Positions 5,985 through 12,643 of a stretch of 13,470 nt of DNA are shown piece after piece. This DNA is from Gemmatimonadota bacterium. GTDB taxonomy: Bacteria > Gemmatimonadota > Gemmatimonadetes > Longimicrobiales > Longimicrobiaceae. The position numbers were made by a program, and so were the translations under genes. The stretch is from positions 1-13,470 of the forward strand of contig JAHWJJ010000063.1 in assembly GCA_019348475.1 (NCBI GenBank), given 5' to 3'. The notes beneath the pieces are model-generated. The model made no database searches and was not told the DNA's origin. It saw nothing but the letters and a program-made list of their open reading frames with translations. Each line of letters begins with the position of its first letter. Within the stretch, counting starts at the first letter, position 1.

Positions 5985-6394
5985 AGATTCCGATGGCCGT
6001 GCTGGCCGACGAGGCCAACGTTTCGCAGGAAGGGAAGCTGAACCTGATGGGGATCTTCGACCGCATCGGCGCGGCCGAGTTTCCCGTGGTCCACCCCAAG
6101 ATGGTGTTCGCCTTTCGCGTGGAGGCCGACTTTGGCGACAGCGGCCGCGCCTTTCCCGTGCACGTGGCCATGGAAGACGAGGACGGCGCCGCGCTATTTC
6201 AGGCCGACGGCGAGCTGATGGCGCCGCCGGTGCCGCCGGGCGAGTTCAGCACGGCCAACCAGATCTTCGCGCTGGTGGGCGTGCAGTTTCCCCGCCCCGG
6301 CATCTACCGCTTCGTGGTCCGCGTGGGTGACTCCGCGCGCCACGAGGCTCCGTTCCTGGTGCAGCACAGTGCGCGCGATTCGTCCATGAACTAG
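5981..6394 (+). CDS. DUF6941-like cytoplasmic protein
   Basis: A 137-residue protein starting at GTG 5981-5983, overlapping the lipoprotein stop as GTGA; ATG at 5993 is an in-frame alternative. The sequence opens with KIPMAVLADEANVSQEGKLN and LMGIFDRIGAAEFP, followed by a strand-rich region with VFAFRVEADFGDSG, DGELMAPPVPPGEF and FPRPGIYRFVVRVGD. This ordering (a 'resource/gene-name' opening, then a beta-sandwich) is what I recall for the DUF6941 family, whose function is unknown; the name should be checked. No signal peptide or membrane helix is present, so it probably stays in the cytoplasm although its coupled neighbour is exported. No catalytic motif can be recognised. Confidence 0.75.
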   Translation: MKIPMAVLADEANVSQEGKLNLMGIFDRIGAAEFPVVHPKMVFAFRVEADFGDSGRAFPVHVAMEDEDGAALFQADGELMAPPVPPGEFSTANQIFALVGVQFPRPGIYRFVVRVGDSARHEAPFLVQHSARDSSMN

Positions 6395-6611
6395 CGGCCG
6401 TGCCCGGCGCCGGGAGCAACCAGGCCGACGAAGAGCCGAAAATCAGCGCGGGCTTGCCCTGGACCTTCAGCCCGGCCGCTCGCGCGGATGTTGCGTAGCA
6501 CTGGCGCACGCATCCAGATCCCCGGCCGCACCTGATCCGGGGAACGACGCGCGGCGCGACCCGTGCTCGTCGCACCCCGCGCGGCCGCATCATCCACCCG
6601 GAGCCGTACCC
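6395..6611. other. Intergenic stretch with a weak hairpin
   Basis: No gene is supported on either strand. A 7-base stem TCCCCGG / CCGGGGA (6519-6525 with 6537-6543, 11-base loop) is the only notable structure and lacks a U-tract. No convincing promoter was seen, though one is expected here for the yjbQ-like group. Confidence 0.5.
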
Positions 6612-6707
6612 ATGCCGCGGACGCGCCCGACCCTGCTCGCCGCGCTCGCCCTGCCCCCCTGCGGCGGCGGCAGCGGGCGCGTCCTGCACGTCGCCACGAG
6701 GCGCTGA
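6612..6707 (+). CDS. 31-residue ORF with a lipoprotein signal; tiny or decayed lipoprotein
   Basis: ATG 6612 has a CGGAG Shine-Dalgarno 8 bases upstream (6599-6603) and encodes a basic start (MPRTRPT), a hydrophobic run LLAALALPP and Cys17 followed by GGGSG, the shape of a lipoprotein signal with a glycine linker. It stops after 31 residues, 5 bases before the YjbQ start. Either it is the remnant of a lost lipoprotein, a leader peptide coupling translation to the next gene, or chance in GC-rich DNA (the LPPC lipobox is imperfect because of proline at -1). No other evidence of expression can be seen. Confidence 0.35.
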   Translation: MPRTRPTLLAALALPPCGGGSGRVLHVATRR

Positions 6708-6712
6708 CGGCG

Positions 6713-7114
6713 ATGGAGGAGATCCGGGTGCGCACCTCGCGGCGCAGCGAGATGGTGGAGGTGACCGGCCGCGTGCAGGAGATCGTCTCGCGCGGCGGCG
6801 TGCGCGAAGGCGCGGCCGTGCTGCAGAGCCTGCACACCACCGCCGCGCTCACCATCAACGAGAACGCGGACCCGGACGTGGTGCACGACGTCCTTGGAAA
6901 GCTGGACCGCCTGGTCCCGCACCAGGAGCCGTTCTACCGCCACGCGGAAGGGAACAGCGACAGCCACCTGAAGACCAGCCTCTTCGGCCCGTCGCTCACG
7001 GTGATCGTCAGCGGCGGACGGCTGGTGCTGGGGAGGTGGCAGGGGATCTACCTGTGCGAGTTCGACGGGCCGCGCGAGCGCCGCGTGGCCGTGCAGCTGC
7101 TCGTCGGGGCGTGA
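6713..7114 (+). CDS. YjbQ/UPF0047 family protein (secondary thiamine-phosphate synthase enzyme)
   Basis: A 133-residue protein of the YjbQ family (UPF0047); E. coli YjbQ has weak thiamine-phosphate synthase activity, but the true role of the family is unsettled. Seen are the core block LHTTAALTINENADPDVVHD, the FYRHAEGNSDSHLKTSLFGPS block, and the family-defining end GRLVLGRWQGIYLCEFDGPR. The conserved histidines of the HTT and NSDSHLK motifs are present. ATG 6713 (residues MEEIRVRTSRRSEM) is used; GTG 6728 is an alternative with a better-placed GGAGGAG and would lose only five residues. A MaoC-like gene follows after 14 bases, so they are probably one transcript. Confidence 0.88.
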   Translation: MEEIRVRTSRRSEMVEVTGRVQEIVSRGGVREGAAVLQSLHTTAALTINENADPDVVHDVLGKLDRLVPHQEPFYRHAEGNSDSHLKTSLFGPSLTVIVSGGRLVLGRWQGIYLCEFDGPRERRVAVQLLVGA

Positions 7115-7128
7115 GGGCGAGGCGATCG

Positions 7129-8058
7129 ATGCCCCGGCCGCCCTCCCCCCTCCGCTCGATGCTGCGCCTGATGGCGCGCGGGGTCGGCGCCCGCGGCGCC
7201 GCCCCCGCGTTGGACGCCTCCGTCCCGCGGCGCAAGGAGGCGTGCGAGCGCGGGGAGATCCGCATGGACCCCGCGCACGTGCACGACTACGCCCGCGCCA
7301 CCGGCGGCGACGGCGTGCCCCCCTTCTTCGACGACCCGCCCGCCGCGCCCCCGTTCTACTGCGCCACGTGGGAAACCGCGCTTGCGCTGGAGATGTTCGC
7401 CGGGCTCGAGGCGCCGCTGCCGCTGGGCGCCATCGTGCACGTCTCCACGGAGATGGTGTGGGCCCGCCCCCTGCCTCCCGGCGAGCCCGTCCGCTGCCGG
7501 GTGGAGCTGGACCGCGTGGACCGCACCGCGCGAGGGCTCAAGCTGACGGTGCTCTCGCGCAACTGGATGGGCGCCGGCCAGCTGTGCTCCCAGGGCACCT
7601 CCGTGTTCATGGTCCGGCTCCGGCCGCCGCCGGACGGCTCCCCGCCGGCGGACCCGCCCCGCCGGGAAGCGGCCGCCACGGCGGCGGACGCGGGGGGATG
7701 GACCGAGCTGGCACGCTGGCCCCTCCCCGCGGGCGCCGGCCGCCGCTACGCCCGCGTCTCCGGCGACTACAATCCCATTCACCTGTGGCCGTGGACGGCG
7801 CGTCCGTTCGGCTTTCGCGCGCCCATCCTGCACGGCTACGCCACCGCCGCGCGCGCGGCCCACACCCTCATCACGCAGCGCCTGAACGGCGACCCCGTGG
7901 CGCTCCGGCGCATGCGCATCGCCTTTCTCGCGCCGCTCCCCCTCCCCTCCACCCCCGTCCTGCTGATCGACGACAGCGGCCCCGAGCGCCGCTTTCGCGT
8001 CGCCGCCCCGGACGGCGCCACGGTGTACGCCGAGGGCGCGTACGGCGCAGCCGCCTAG
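7129..8058 (+). CDS. MaoC-like double hot-dog dehydratase/hydratase
   Basis: A 309-residue acyl-thioester hydratase-type protein. The C-terminal half carries the MaoC signature YARVSGDYNPIHLW (207-220), where Asp213 and His218 fit the catalytic D-x4-H hydratase motif, followed by GFRAPILHGY (228-237). The N-terminal half (about 40-165) looks like a second, motif-poor hot-dog domain (FYCATWETALALEMF, LPLGAIVHVSTEMVWARPL), as in two-domain MaoC proteins that hydrate enoyl thioesters in fatty acid pathways. A proline/alanine-rich linker (166-190) joins them. ATG 7129 has CGAGG 6 bases upstream; the frame is open earlier through the YjbQ gene. No signal peptide, so cytoplasmic. Substrate chain length cannot be inferred. 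Confidence 0.87.
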   Translation: MPRPPSPLRSMLRLMARGVGARGAAPALDASVPRRKEACERGEIRMDPAHVHDYARATGGDGVPPFFDDPPAAPPFYCATWETALALEMFAGLEAPLPLGAIVHVSTEMVWARPLPPGEPVRCRVELDRVDRTARGLKLTVLSRNWMGAGQLCSQGTSVFMVRLRPPPDGSPPADPPRREAAATAADAGGWTELARWPLPAGAGRRYARVSGDYNPIHLWPWTARPFGFRAPILHGYATAARAAHTLITQRLNGDPVALRRMRIAFLAPLPLPSTPVLLIDDSGPERRFRVAAPDGATVYAEGAYGAAA

Positions 8059-8076
8059 CCGCGCGGGGCGGAACGG

Positions 8077-8643
8077 ATGCCGACCGACGCCGGTTCCGCC
8101 GGCCGGCTGTTCGTCGGCGTGCCGCTGACGGACACGGCGCGGCGCGCGATCCAGGAGCACCTGCGGCGGTGGATGCCGGACGGCGTCCCCGGCCGCCCGG
8201 TGCCCGCGGCCAACTGGCACCTGACGCTGCGGTTCCTGGGCGCCACGCGGACGGACCAGCTCGCCGCCATCGTCCGGCACCTGCGCGCGGCGGATCCGGG
8301 CGAGGCGTTCCAGGCCGGCTTTGGCGGCCTGGGCGCGTTCTCCCGACCGCGGAGCGCGCGGGTCCTGTGGATCGGGCTTGCGGACGGCGTGGAGCGGATG
8401 CGGGGCCTCGCGCGGACCGCGGAGGATGCGGCGCGGGTGGCGGGGTTCGCGCCGGAGGAGAAGCCGTTCAGCCCGCACCTGACCCTCAGCCGCATCCAGC
8501 CGCCGCGCGACGTGACGCGCGCCATCGAACGCGTGCCGCCGCTGGACCTGCGGATGCCGGTCCAGGAGGTCGTGCTCTTTCGCAGCCACCTGGGCGGCGG
8601 CCCGGCGCGGTACGAGGCGGTGGAGCGGTTCGGGCTCGCGTAG
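8077..8643 (+). CDS. thpR: RNA 2',3'-cyclic phosphodiesterase (2H phosphoesterase)
   Basis: A 188-residue member of the two-histidine (2H) superfamily, formerly called 2'-5' RNA ligase. It hydrolyses 2',3'-cyclic phosphates on RNA ends. Both catalytic HxTx motifs are intact: HLTL at 48-51 in NWHLTLRFLG, and HLTL at 134-137 in FSPHLTLSRI. The opening RLFVGVPL and spacing of about 86 residues between motifs match ThpR. ATG 8077 lies 18 bases after the MaoC stop, with a GGGGCGGA ribosome-like stretch. It is the last gene of the yjbQ-maoC-thpR group. A weak bulged hairpin with a TTTTT run (8673-8694) follows, before a solo octamer array, and may serve as terminator. Confidence 0.95.
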   Translation: MPTDAGSAGRLFVGVPLTDTARRAIQEHLRRWMPDGVPGRPVPAANWHLTLRFLGATRTDQLAAIVRHLRAADPGEAFQAGFGGLGAFSRPRSARVLWIGLADGVERMRGLARTAEDAARVAGFAPEEKPFSPHLTLSRIQPPRDVTRAIERVPPLDLRMPVQEVVLFRSHLGGGPARYEAVERFGLA

Positions 8644-8701
8644 TTCGGCGCTGAACGGCTCGGCGGACAACCGGTGATGGTTTTTAGAAACCACCGCCCC
8701 A

Positions 8702-8741
8702 ACGCACTCACGCACTCACGCACCCACGCACTAACGCACTC
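8702..8741. repeat. Solo octamer array, five units
   Basis: Five consecutive 8-base units: ACGCACTC, ACGCACTC, ACGCACCC, ACGCACTA, ACGCACTC. Same family and same orientation as the right arm at 3643-3673 but with no partner array and no four-helix-bundle gene nearby. Confidence 0.95.
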
Positions 8742-8799
8742 CCCCTCCGGCACGCTTTTCTCAACCGCCCCGGTCAACCCACACGCGAGGGAGAGAAGA

Positions 8800-9579
8800 A
8801 TGCAGCTGGCAGACAGGGTGGCGCTCGTCACGGGCGGGGGCGAGGGGATCGGCCGCGCGACGGCGCTGCTGTTCGCCCGGGAGGGGGCGCGCGTGGCGGT
8901 GCTGGGCAGGCACCGCGACAACCTGGACCCGGTGGTGGACCAGATCGCCGCCGAGCACGGCCAGGCGATGGCCGTGTGCGCGGACATCTCGCAGCCCGAC
9001 CAGATGCAGGCGGCGATCAGGGAAGTGGTGGACAAATGGGGGCGGCTGGATGTCGTCTTTGCCAACGCCGGCGTGAACGGGGTGTGGGCGCCGCTGGACG
9101 AGCTGGAGCCGGACGAGTGGGACCACACCCTCTCCATCAACCTCAAGGGCACCTTCCTCAGCGTGAAGTACGCGCTGCCGCACCTCAAGAAGCGTGGCGG
9201 GTCCGTGATCGTGACCTCGTCCATCAACGGCACCCGCGTCTTCAGCAACACGGGCGCGACCGCGTACTCGTGCAGCAAGGCGGGGCAGGTGGCGTTCACC
9301 AAGATGGCGGCGCTGGAGCTGGCGCCGTGGAAGATCCGCGTGAACGTGATCTGCCCCGGCGCCATCGAAACCAGCATCGACGACAACACCGAGCGCCGCG
9401 ACCTGGAGAAAGTGCGGACGCCGGTGGAGTTTCCCGACACCGACAAGCCGCTGGAGCGCGCGCCCGGAAGCGCCGAGCAGGTGGCACGGCTGGTGCTGTT
9501 CCTGGCCTCGGACGCGTCGGACCACATCAGCGGCACCGAGATGTGGATCGACGGCGCCGAGTCGCTCATCCGCGGCTGA
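8800..9579 (+). CDS. Short-chain dehydrogenase/reductase (SDR)
   Basis: A 259-residue classical SDR oxidoreductase. Seen: the NAD(P)-binding TGGGEGIG (11-18), ADIS (61-64), the NAG motif (89-91), Asn114 in LSINLKGT, Ser140/Ser141, the catalytic YSCSK with Tyr156 and Lys160, and PGAIET (186-191). The cofactor preference is uncertain: after the second strand comes GRHRD, with Arg37 and basic residues that often go with NADPH. ATG 8800 is preceded by GAGGGAG at good spacing; the longer frame enters the octamer array. It is the first of four genes joined by overlaps and probably sets their expression. Substrate unknown; the SDR fold alone does not tell it. Confidence 0.94.
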   Translation: MQLADRVALVTGGGEGIGRATALLFAREGARVAVLGRHRDNLDPVVDQIAAEHGQAMAVCADISQPDQMQAAIREVVDKWGRLDVVFANAGVNGVWAPLDELEPDEWDHTLSINLKGTFLSVKYALPHLKKRGGSVIVTSSINGTRVFSNTGATAYSCSKAGQVAFTKMAALELAPWKIRVNVICPGAIETSIDDNTERRDLEKVRTPVEFPDTDKPLERAPGSAEQVARLVLFLASDASDHISGTEMWIDGAESLIRG

Positions 9580-9908
9580 TGCCCGCCCCCCTGGCCCGAC
9601 CGATGGACGCTACCGACCTGGCCCGCACCTTCGACGCGGTGGCCGCGCGCCGCAGCCGCTCCGCCGACCACGCGCGGCTGCTGGGCGCGTTCGCCGTGGG
9701 CGTCGCGGGCGCGTTCGCCCTGCGGGGCCTGCTGCGCGCGCGGGCCGAGCAGGAGCCGCCGGAACCCGCCCCCGACGACACGGTGGACGAGGTCGACGAG
9801 GCCTCGGACGAGTCGTTCCCGGCCAGCGACCCGCCGTCGTACACGCCCACCCACGCGGGCTCGCCGGACCACGCGCCCGACCGCCAGCCGAAGGACGCGG
9901 GACGGTGA
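9579..9908 (+). CDS. Small membrane protein with a DESFPASDPPS tail
   Basis: A 109-residue protein starting at ATG 9579, sharing one base with the SDR stop (TGATG); ATG 9603 is an alternative, and neither has a Shine-Dalgarno, so coupling is likely. A single hydrophobic helix (LLGAFAVGVAGAFALRGLL) lies at about 35-55. The C-terminal half is acidic and proline-rich, with DDTVDEVDEASDESFPASD running into PPSYTP. I know this ESFPASDPP-type motif from many small uncharacterised bacterial proteins and protein tails; its function is not established. The layout suggests an inner-membrane anchor with a disordered acidic tail. Its stop overlaps the OsmC-like start by 4 bases (GTGA). Confidence 0.75.
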   Translation: MPAPLARPMDATDLARTFDAVAARRSRSADHARLLGAFAVGVAGAFALRGLLRARAEQEPPEPAPDDTVDEVDEASDESFPASDPPSYTPTHAGSPDHAPDRQPKDAGR

Positions 9909-10276
9909 AGATCACGCTGCTGTCCGAAGACCGCATCCGGCTGGACGGGCGCCCGGGGCCGCTGTCGGTGGAGGCGGAGTCGGCGGAGATGCAGTACTCG
10001 CCATTCCACATGCTGGCCAGCGGCCTGGCCACCTGCACCTTTGCCGTGCTGGCCTCGTGGGGAACGCACGCCAAACTCCCCGTGGACGACCTGTCCGTCG
10101 AGGTGGGGTGGAAGTTCGTGGAGGCGCCGCACCGGGTGGGCGAGCTGGACGTGGACGTGCTCTGGCCCTCGCTGCCGCCGGAGCGCCGCGCCGCTGCCGT
10201 CCGCGCGGCGGGGCTGTGCACCGTCACGAAGACGCTGGAGATGCCGCCGCAGATCGTGGTGGAGGTAAAGGCGTGA
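9905..10276 (+). CDS. OsmC/Ohr-family protein
   Basis: A 123-residue OsmC-fold protein. OsmC and Ohr proteins are thiol-dependent peroxidases for organic hydroperoxides. The two conserved cysteines are present: Cys44 in LASGLATCTFAVLAS and Cys105 in AAGLCTVTKTLEMP. The sequence is shorter than typical OsmC (about 140), with an abbreviated N-terminus (MKITLLSEDRIRLDG), so it may be one of the YhfA-like or uncharacterised subgroups; peroxidase activity is not certain. GTG 9905 overlaps the previous stop by 4 bases, and its own stop overlaps the next start by 4 bases, where a GGAGG sits inside its last codons. Tightly coupled in the redox-like operon. Confidence 0.85.
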   Translation: MKITLLSEDRIRLDGRPGPLSVEAESAEMQYSPFHMLASGLATCTFAVLASWGTHAKLPVDDLSVEVGWKFVEAPHRVGELDVDVLWPSLPPERRAAAVRAAGLCTVTKTLEMPPQIVVEVKA

Positions 10277-10731
10277 CCATTCCCGTGGTGCACTTTCGCT
10301 TTGGCGGGGTGGAGAGCGACACGGCGGGGATGGGGCGGCCGTACACCGTGGTCTACGACGGCCAGTGCAAGGTCTGCGGGCGACTGGTAAAGCTGCTGAA
10401 CGCGTGGGACAAGCGGCGGGAGCTGGAGGTGATCCCGTTTCAGAACACCACCGTGCTGGACCGCTTTCCGTGGATCCCCCCGGAGGCGTACGCCGAGGCG
10501 CTGCAGCTGATCGGCCCGCGCGGGCGGACGTGGCAGGGGGGCGAGGCGATCGAGAGGCTGCTGGAGATCCTTCCCTACGGGGGCGTGTTCGGCTGGGCGT
10601 TCAAGATCCCGGGCTTCGGCGATTTGTTCGGGCGCTTCTACCGCTGGTTCGCGCGCAACCGCTACAAGTTCGGCTGCGGCGAGCACTGCCAGGTGCGCCC
10701 GCTGAAGGTGAATTTCGGCGACGAGCCGTGA
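10273..10731 (+). CDS. DCC-family thiol-disulphide oxidoreductase (DUF393)
   Basis: A 152-residue DUF393 protein, called DCC after its aspartate and two cysteines. The motif YDGQCKVC (28-35) contains Asp29, Cys32 and Cys35, placed like a thioredoxin active site, and a second pair CGEHC (135-139) is near the C-terminus. A hydrophobic-aromatic stretch (FGWAFKIPGFGDLFGRFYRWF) is typical of the family. GTG 10273 is supported by GGAGG at 10261-10265, seven bases upstream, and by the GTGA overlap with the OsmC-like gene; ATG 10330 is an alternative that would keep the motif. Substrate and partner are unknown; operon context points to thiol or peroxide handling. Confidence 0.88.
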   Translation: MTIPVVHFRFGGVESDTAGMGRPYTVVYDGQCKVCGRLVKLLNAWDKRRELEVIPFQNTTVLDRFPWIPPEAYAEALQLIGPRGRTWQGGEAIERLLEILPYGGVFGWAFKIPGFGDLFGRFYRWFARNRYKFGCGEHCQVRPLKVNFGDEP

Positions 10732-10771
10732 TACCAGATCGTCCGGTCTTCTGTGCACACCCCCGAAAGCA

Positions 10772-10863
10772 TCACGCGGAGGACGCGGAGGAACGGAGAG
10801 AGGACGCGGAGAACGAACGAGTTCTCCGCGTCCTCTTTCTTTTCCTCCGCGTCCTCCGCGTGA
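10772..10863. repeat. 92-base near-perfect palindrome (CGCGGAGG family)
   Basis: The left arm 10772-10814 and right arm 10821-10863 pair over 21 outer bases and 15 inner bases with no mismatch, interrupted by one 7-base internal mismatched patch (10793-10799 against 10836-10842) and closed by a 6-base loop GAACGA. Each arm contains ACGCGGAGG-type tandem units. It lies 40 bases after the DCC gene and 49 bases before the convergent HIT gene stop, so it could act as a two-sided transcription barrier, though it has no clear U-tract. A 20-base piece is duplicated exactly at 1977-1996. Confidence 0.92.
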
Positions 10864-10912
10864 AAATTTCGTTCGGTCGCGGTGCACACGAAGCTTGGTG
10901 GGGTCGCGTCGG

Positions 10913-11419
10913 TCAGACCCCGGCCGGCTCGGCGGATTCCGCGGCCGCGTTCACTTCGTGGCGCGCGGCGTCGGCCTCGTCGTGGATGCAGCGCATCATG
11001 TGCGCGGCCATCACGTCCAGCTGCGACCGCGACGGGACGGCCGCGCTGGGGTCCGGGAGCTGCAGCGGGAACGGCGCCTCGGCGGGAACGGGGATCAGGT
11101 GCACGTGAAAATGGAACACGTCCTGGCCGCCGTCCGTGCCGTTGGGCGAAAAGATGTTGATGGCGCGGCACCCGGTGGCCTTCCGCAGCCCCGGAAGGAT
11201 GCGCTTGGCGACGGCGAAGGTGCGCGCGGCAAGCTCTTCGGGAACGTAGAACAGGTTCTTGAAGTGCTCCTTGGGCATCACCAGCACGTGCCCCGGGTGC
11301 AGCGGCTGGATGTCGAGAAAGGCGATGGTTTCTTCGTCCTCGTGGATCACGCTCACCATCTCCGCGCCGCCGATGATTCGGCAGAACACGCAGGTGGGGT
11401 TCTGATTGGGGTCCACCAC
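10913..11419 (-). CDS. HIT-family nucleotide hydrolase
   Basis: A 168-residue histidine-triad protein. HIT proteins hydrolyse nucleoside phosphoramidates or dinucleoside polyphosphates. The triad is HFHVHLI with His103, His105 and His107. An N-terminal CVFC (Cys10, Cys13), as in zinc-binding HIT branches, and LHPGHVLVMPKEH are present. GTG 11417-11419 is chosen because GGAGG lies 5 bases upstream; GTG 11414 is equally possible. The frame is open further up through the GGGAACA array, which would add a non-conserved CSLFPLPCSLFPV stretch, so those starts are rejected. The C-terminal part (about 118-168) is a helix-like extension beyond the core HIT fold (about 110 residues). Confidence 0.93.
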   Translation of the reverse strand: MVDPNQNPTCVFCRIIGGAEMVSVIHEDEETIAFLDIQPLHPGHVLVMPKEHFKNLFYVPEELAARTFAVAKRILPGLRKATGCRAINIFSPNGTDGGQDVFHFHVHLIPVPAEAPFPLQLPDPSAAVPSRSQLDVMAAHMMRCIHDEADAARHEVNAAAESAEPAGV

Positions 11420-11501
11420 TCCGGCCTCCAGCTCTGGTCGATTTGGCGGCGCATGCGCGCCGCGTCCTGCGATCGGGGGTGCAAGAGGCAGGCCCGGGAC
11501 G

Positions 11502-11536
11502 GGGAACAGGGAACAGGGGAGAGGGAACAGGGAACA
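11502..11536. repeat. Heptamer array, five GGGAACA-type units
   Basis: Units GGGAACA, GGGAACA, GGGGAGA, GGGAACA, GGGAACA. Same family as 4643-4712 and 4926-4953. On the minus strand it lies in the leader of the HIT gene. Confidence 0.95.
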
Positions 11537-11693
11537 CTGTCTGACGGATGAAATCTCGCGCATTTTGCGCAACATTTGCTTCAGGTACCCGCTGGAGCCG
11601 TTGCTGCCGGAATCGGAGCGGGCGCGGCTCACTCGTGGGGCTTCGGAATCGCGTCGCGTGAGGGATGCGCGCCCGCAGGGCCGAGAACCTGGA

Positions 11694-11728
11694 GCGGCGG
11701 GGCAACAGCAGTATCGTTGCCCCGCCGC
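11694..11728. repeat. GGCAAC...GTTGCC hairpin 1 (13-bp stem)
   Basis: GCGGCGGGGCAAC (11694-11706) pairs perfectly with 11716-11728; the 9-base loop is AGCAGTATC. Confidence 0.9.
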
Positions 11729-11748
11729 GGAAGGGGCTCGGCGCCGTT

Positions 11749-11769
11749 GGCAACGGTTGTATCGTTGCC
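11749..11769. repeat. GGCAAC...GTTGCC hairpin 2 (6-bp stem)
   Basis: GGCAAC (11749-11754) pairs with GTTGCC (11764-11769) across a 9-base loop GGTTGTATC. The second half, GTATCGTTGCC, is identical to that of hairpin 1, so the two are copies of one repeat. Confidence 0.85.
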
Positions 11770-11884
11770 TACAGCGCGCGCAGCCCGGCCCGCAGCGCAG
11801 CGGAGGGAAATGCCCAAACCGCCGTTCGTCCTGTTTGGTTCCGGCTACGCCGGGTTACGGAAGAGGAAGGGAAATCTGCTCGGG

Positions 11885-12643
11885 TCACGTGTCGCCGGGG
11901 AGGATGTCGACGACGACGGCGGTGATGTTGTCGCGGCCGCCGCGGCGGTTGGCCAGGGCGATCATCTCCCCGATCCGCTCGTCCCCGGTGCCGCCGGCCT
12001 GCAGGATGCGCGCGAGGTGCCGGTCGGGAACCATCCCCGTCAGGCCGTCCGTGGTCAGCAGCAGCACGTCGCCCGCCTCCAGCTGCCCCGCCTGCAGGTC
12101 AGCGGGGTCGGACGGATCGGCGCCCAGCGCGCGCGTAAGGATGTGCGAGTACGGGTGCTTGCGCGCGGCGGAGGGGGTAAGGCGCCCCTCGTCCACCTCG
12201 CGCTGAACCCAGGTGTGGTCCTTCGTCAGCTGCGCCAGCTGGCCGTCGCGCAGCAGGTACGCGCGGCTGTCGCCGATGTGTCCCAGGCGGTAGCTGCCGT
12301 CGGTGCACACCACCATGGCCGTGACGGTGGTGCCCATCCCCTCCGTCTCCGGGTTGGCCGCCACGTGCCCGGCAATGGCCAGGTCCGCCACGCGGAACGA
12401 TTCCACCATGGAGTGCGCCAGGTCGTCGGCCTCCAGCCCGCGGTCCACCCCCTCCACCAGCGTGCCCCCCACCGACTGCGTGGCGATGGCGCTGGCGATC
12501 TCGCCCGCGACGTGGCCGCCCATGCCGTCGGCCACCAGGAACACGCCCCGCGCCTCGTCCACCAGGAACGCGTCCTCGTTCCCCTTGCGCACGCGGCCCA
12601 CGTGGGTGCCGCCCGCCGCCCGCCAGCGCAGCGACGCGCTCAC
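11885..12643 (-). CDS. PP2C-family Ser/Thr protein phosphatase
   Basis: A 252-residue metal-dependent (PPM) phosphatase of the bacterial Stp type that dephosphorylates Ser/Thr kinase targets. Seen in order: NEDAF with Asp24, VADGMGGHVAGEIAS with Asp39 and Gly40, GTTVTAMVV, HIGDSRAYLLRDG, TTDG with Asp199, and GGRDNITAVVVDI with Asp238. All metal-binding aspartates are present, so it should be active. GTG 12643 overlaps the FHA gene stop by 4 bases (GTGA on the minus strand), giving coupled translation; the frame is open further but that would lie in the FHA gene. No signal or membrane helix. A partner Ser/Thr kinase is expected nearby but not in this window. Confidence 0.95.
   Translation of the reverse strand: MSASLRWRAAGGTHVGRVRKGNEDAFLVDEARGVFLVADGMGGHVAGEIASAIATQSVGGTLVEGVDRGLEADDLAHSMVESFRVADLAIAGHVAANPETEGMGTTVTAMVVCTDGSYRLGHIGDSRAYLLRDGQLAQLTKDHTWVQREVDEGRLTPSAARKHPYSHILTRALGADPSDPADLQAGQLEAGDVLLLTTDGLTGMVPDRHLARILQAGGTGDERIGEMIALANRRGGRDNITAVVVDILPGDT

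Larger units (their letters stand above)
11420..11884. other. Intergenic stretch rich in repeats and hairpins
   Basis: About 465 bases without a supported gene between the HIT and PP2C genes (both minus strand). It holds a heptamer array (11502-11536), a small palindrome GCGCA-TTT-TGCGC (11558-11570) and two related hairpins (11694-11728, 11749-11769). Open frames here lack family motifs and have poor codon usage (low GC at third positions in the 11540-11600 part). Confidence 0.65.

Noticed and set aside
10772..10863. Classical rho-independent terminator
   Set aside because: No run of T follows on either strand; it may still block transcription, but it is better described as a repeat palindrome.
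11540..11600. Possible gene fragment reading YLKQMLRKMREIS on the minus strand
   Set aside because: Short, with codon usage unlike local genes and no family recognised; the segment includes a small palindrome instead.
11420..11632. HIT gene starts at 11632, 11575 or 11563
   Set aside because: They include repeat-encoded residues (CSLFPLPCSLFPV) absent from HIT proteins; GTG 11419 has a GGAGG at ideal spacing.
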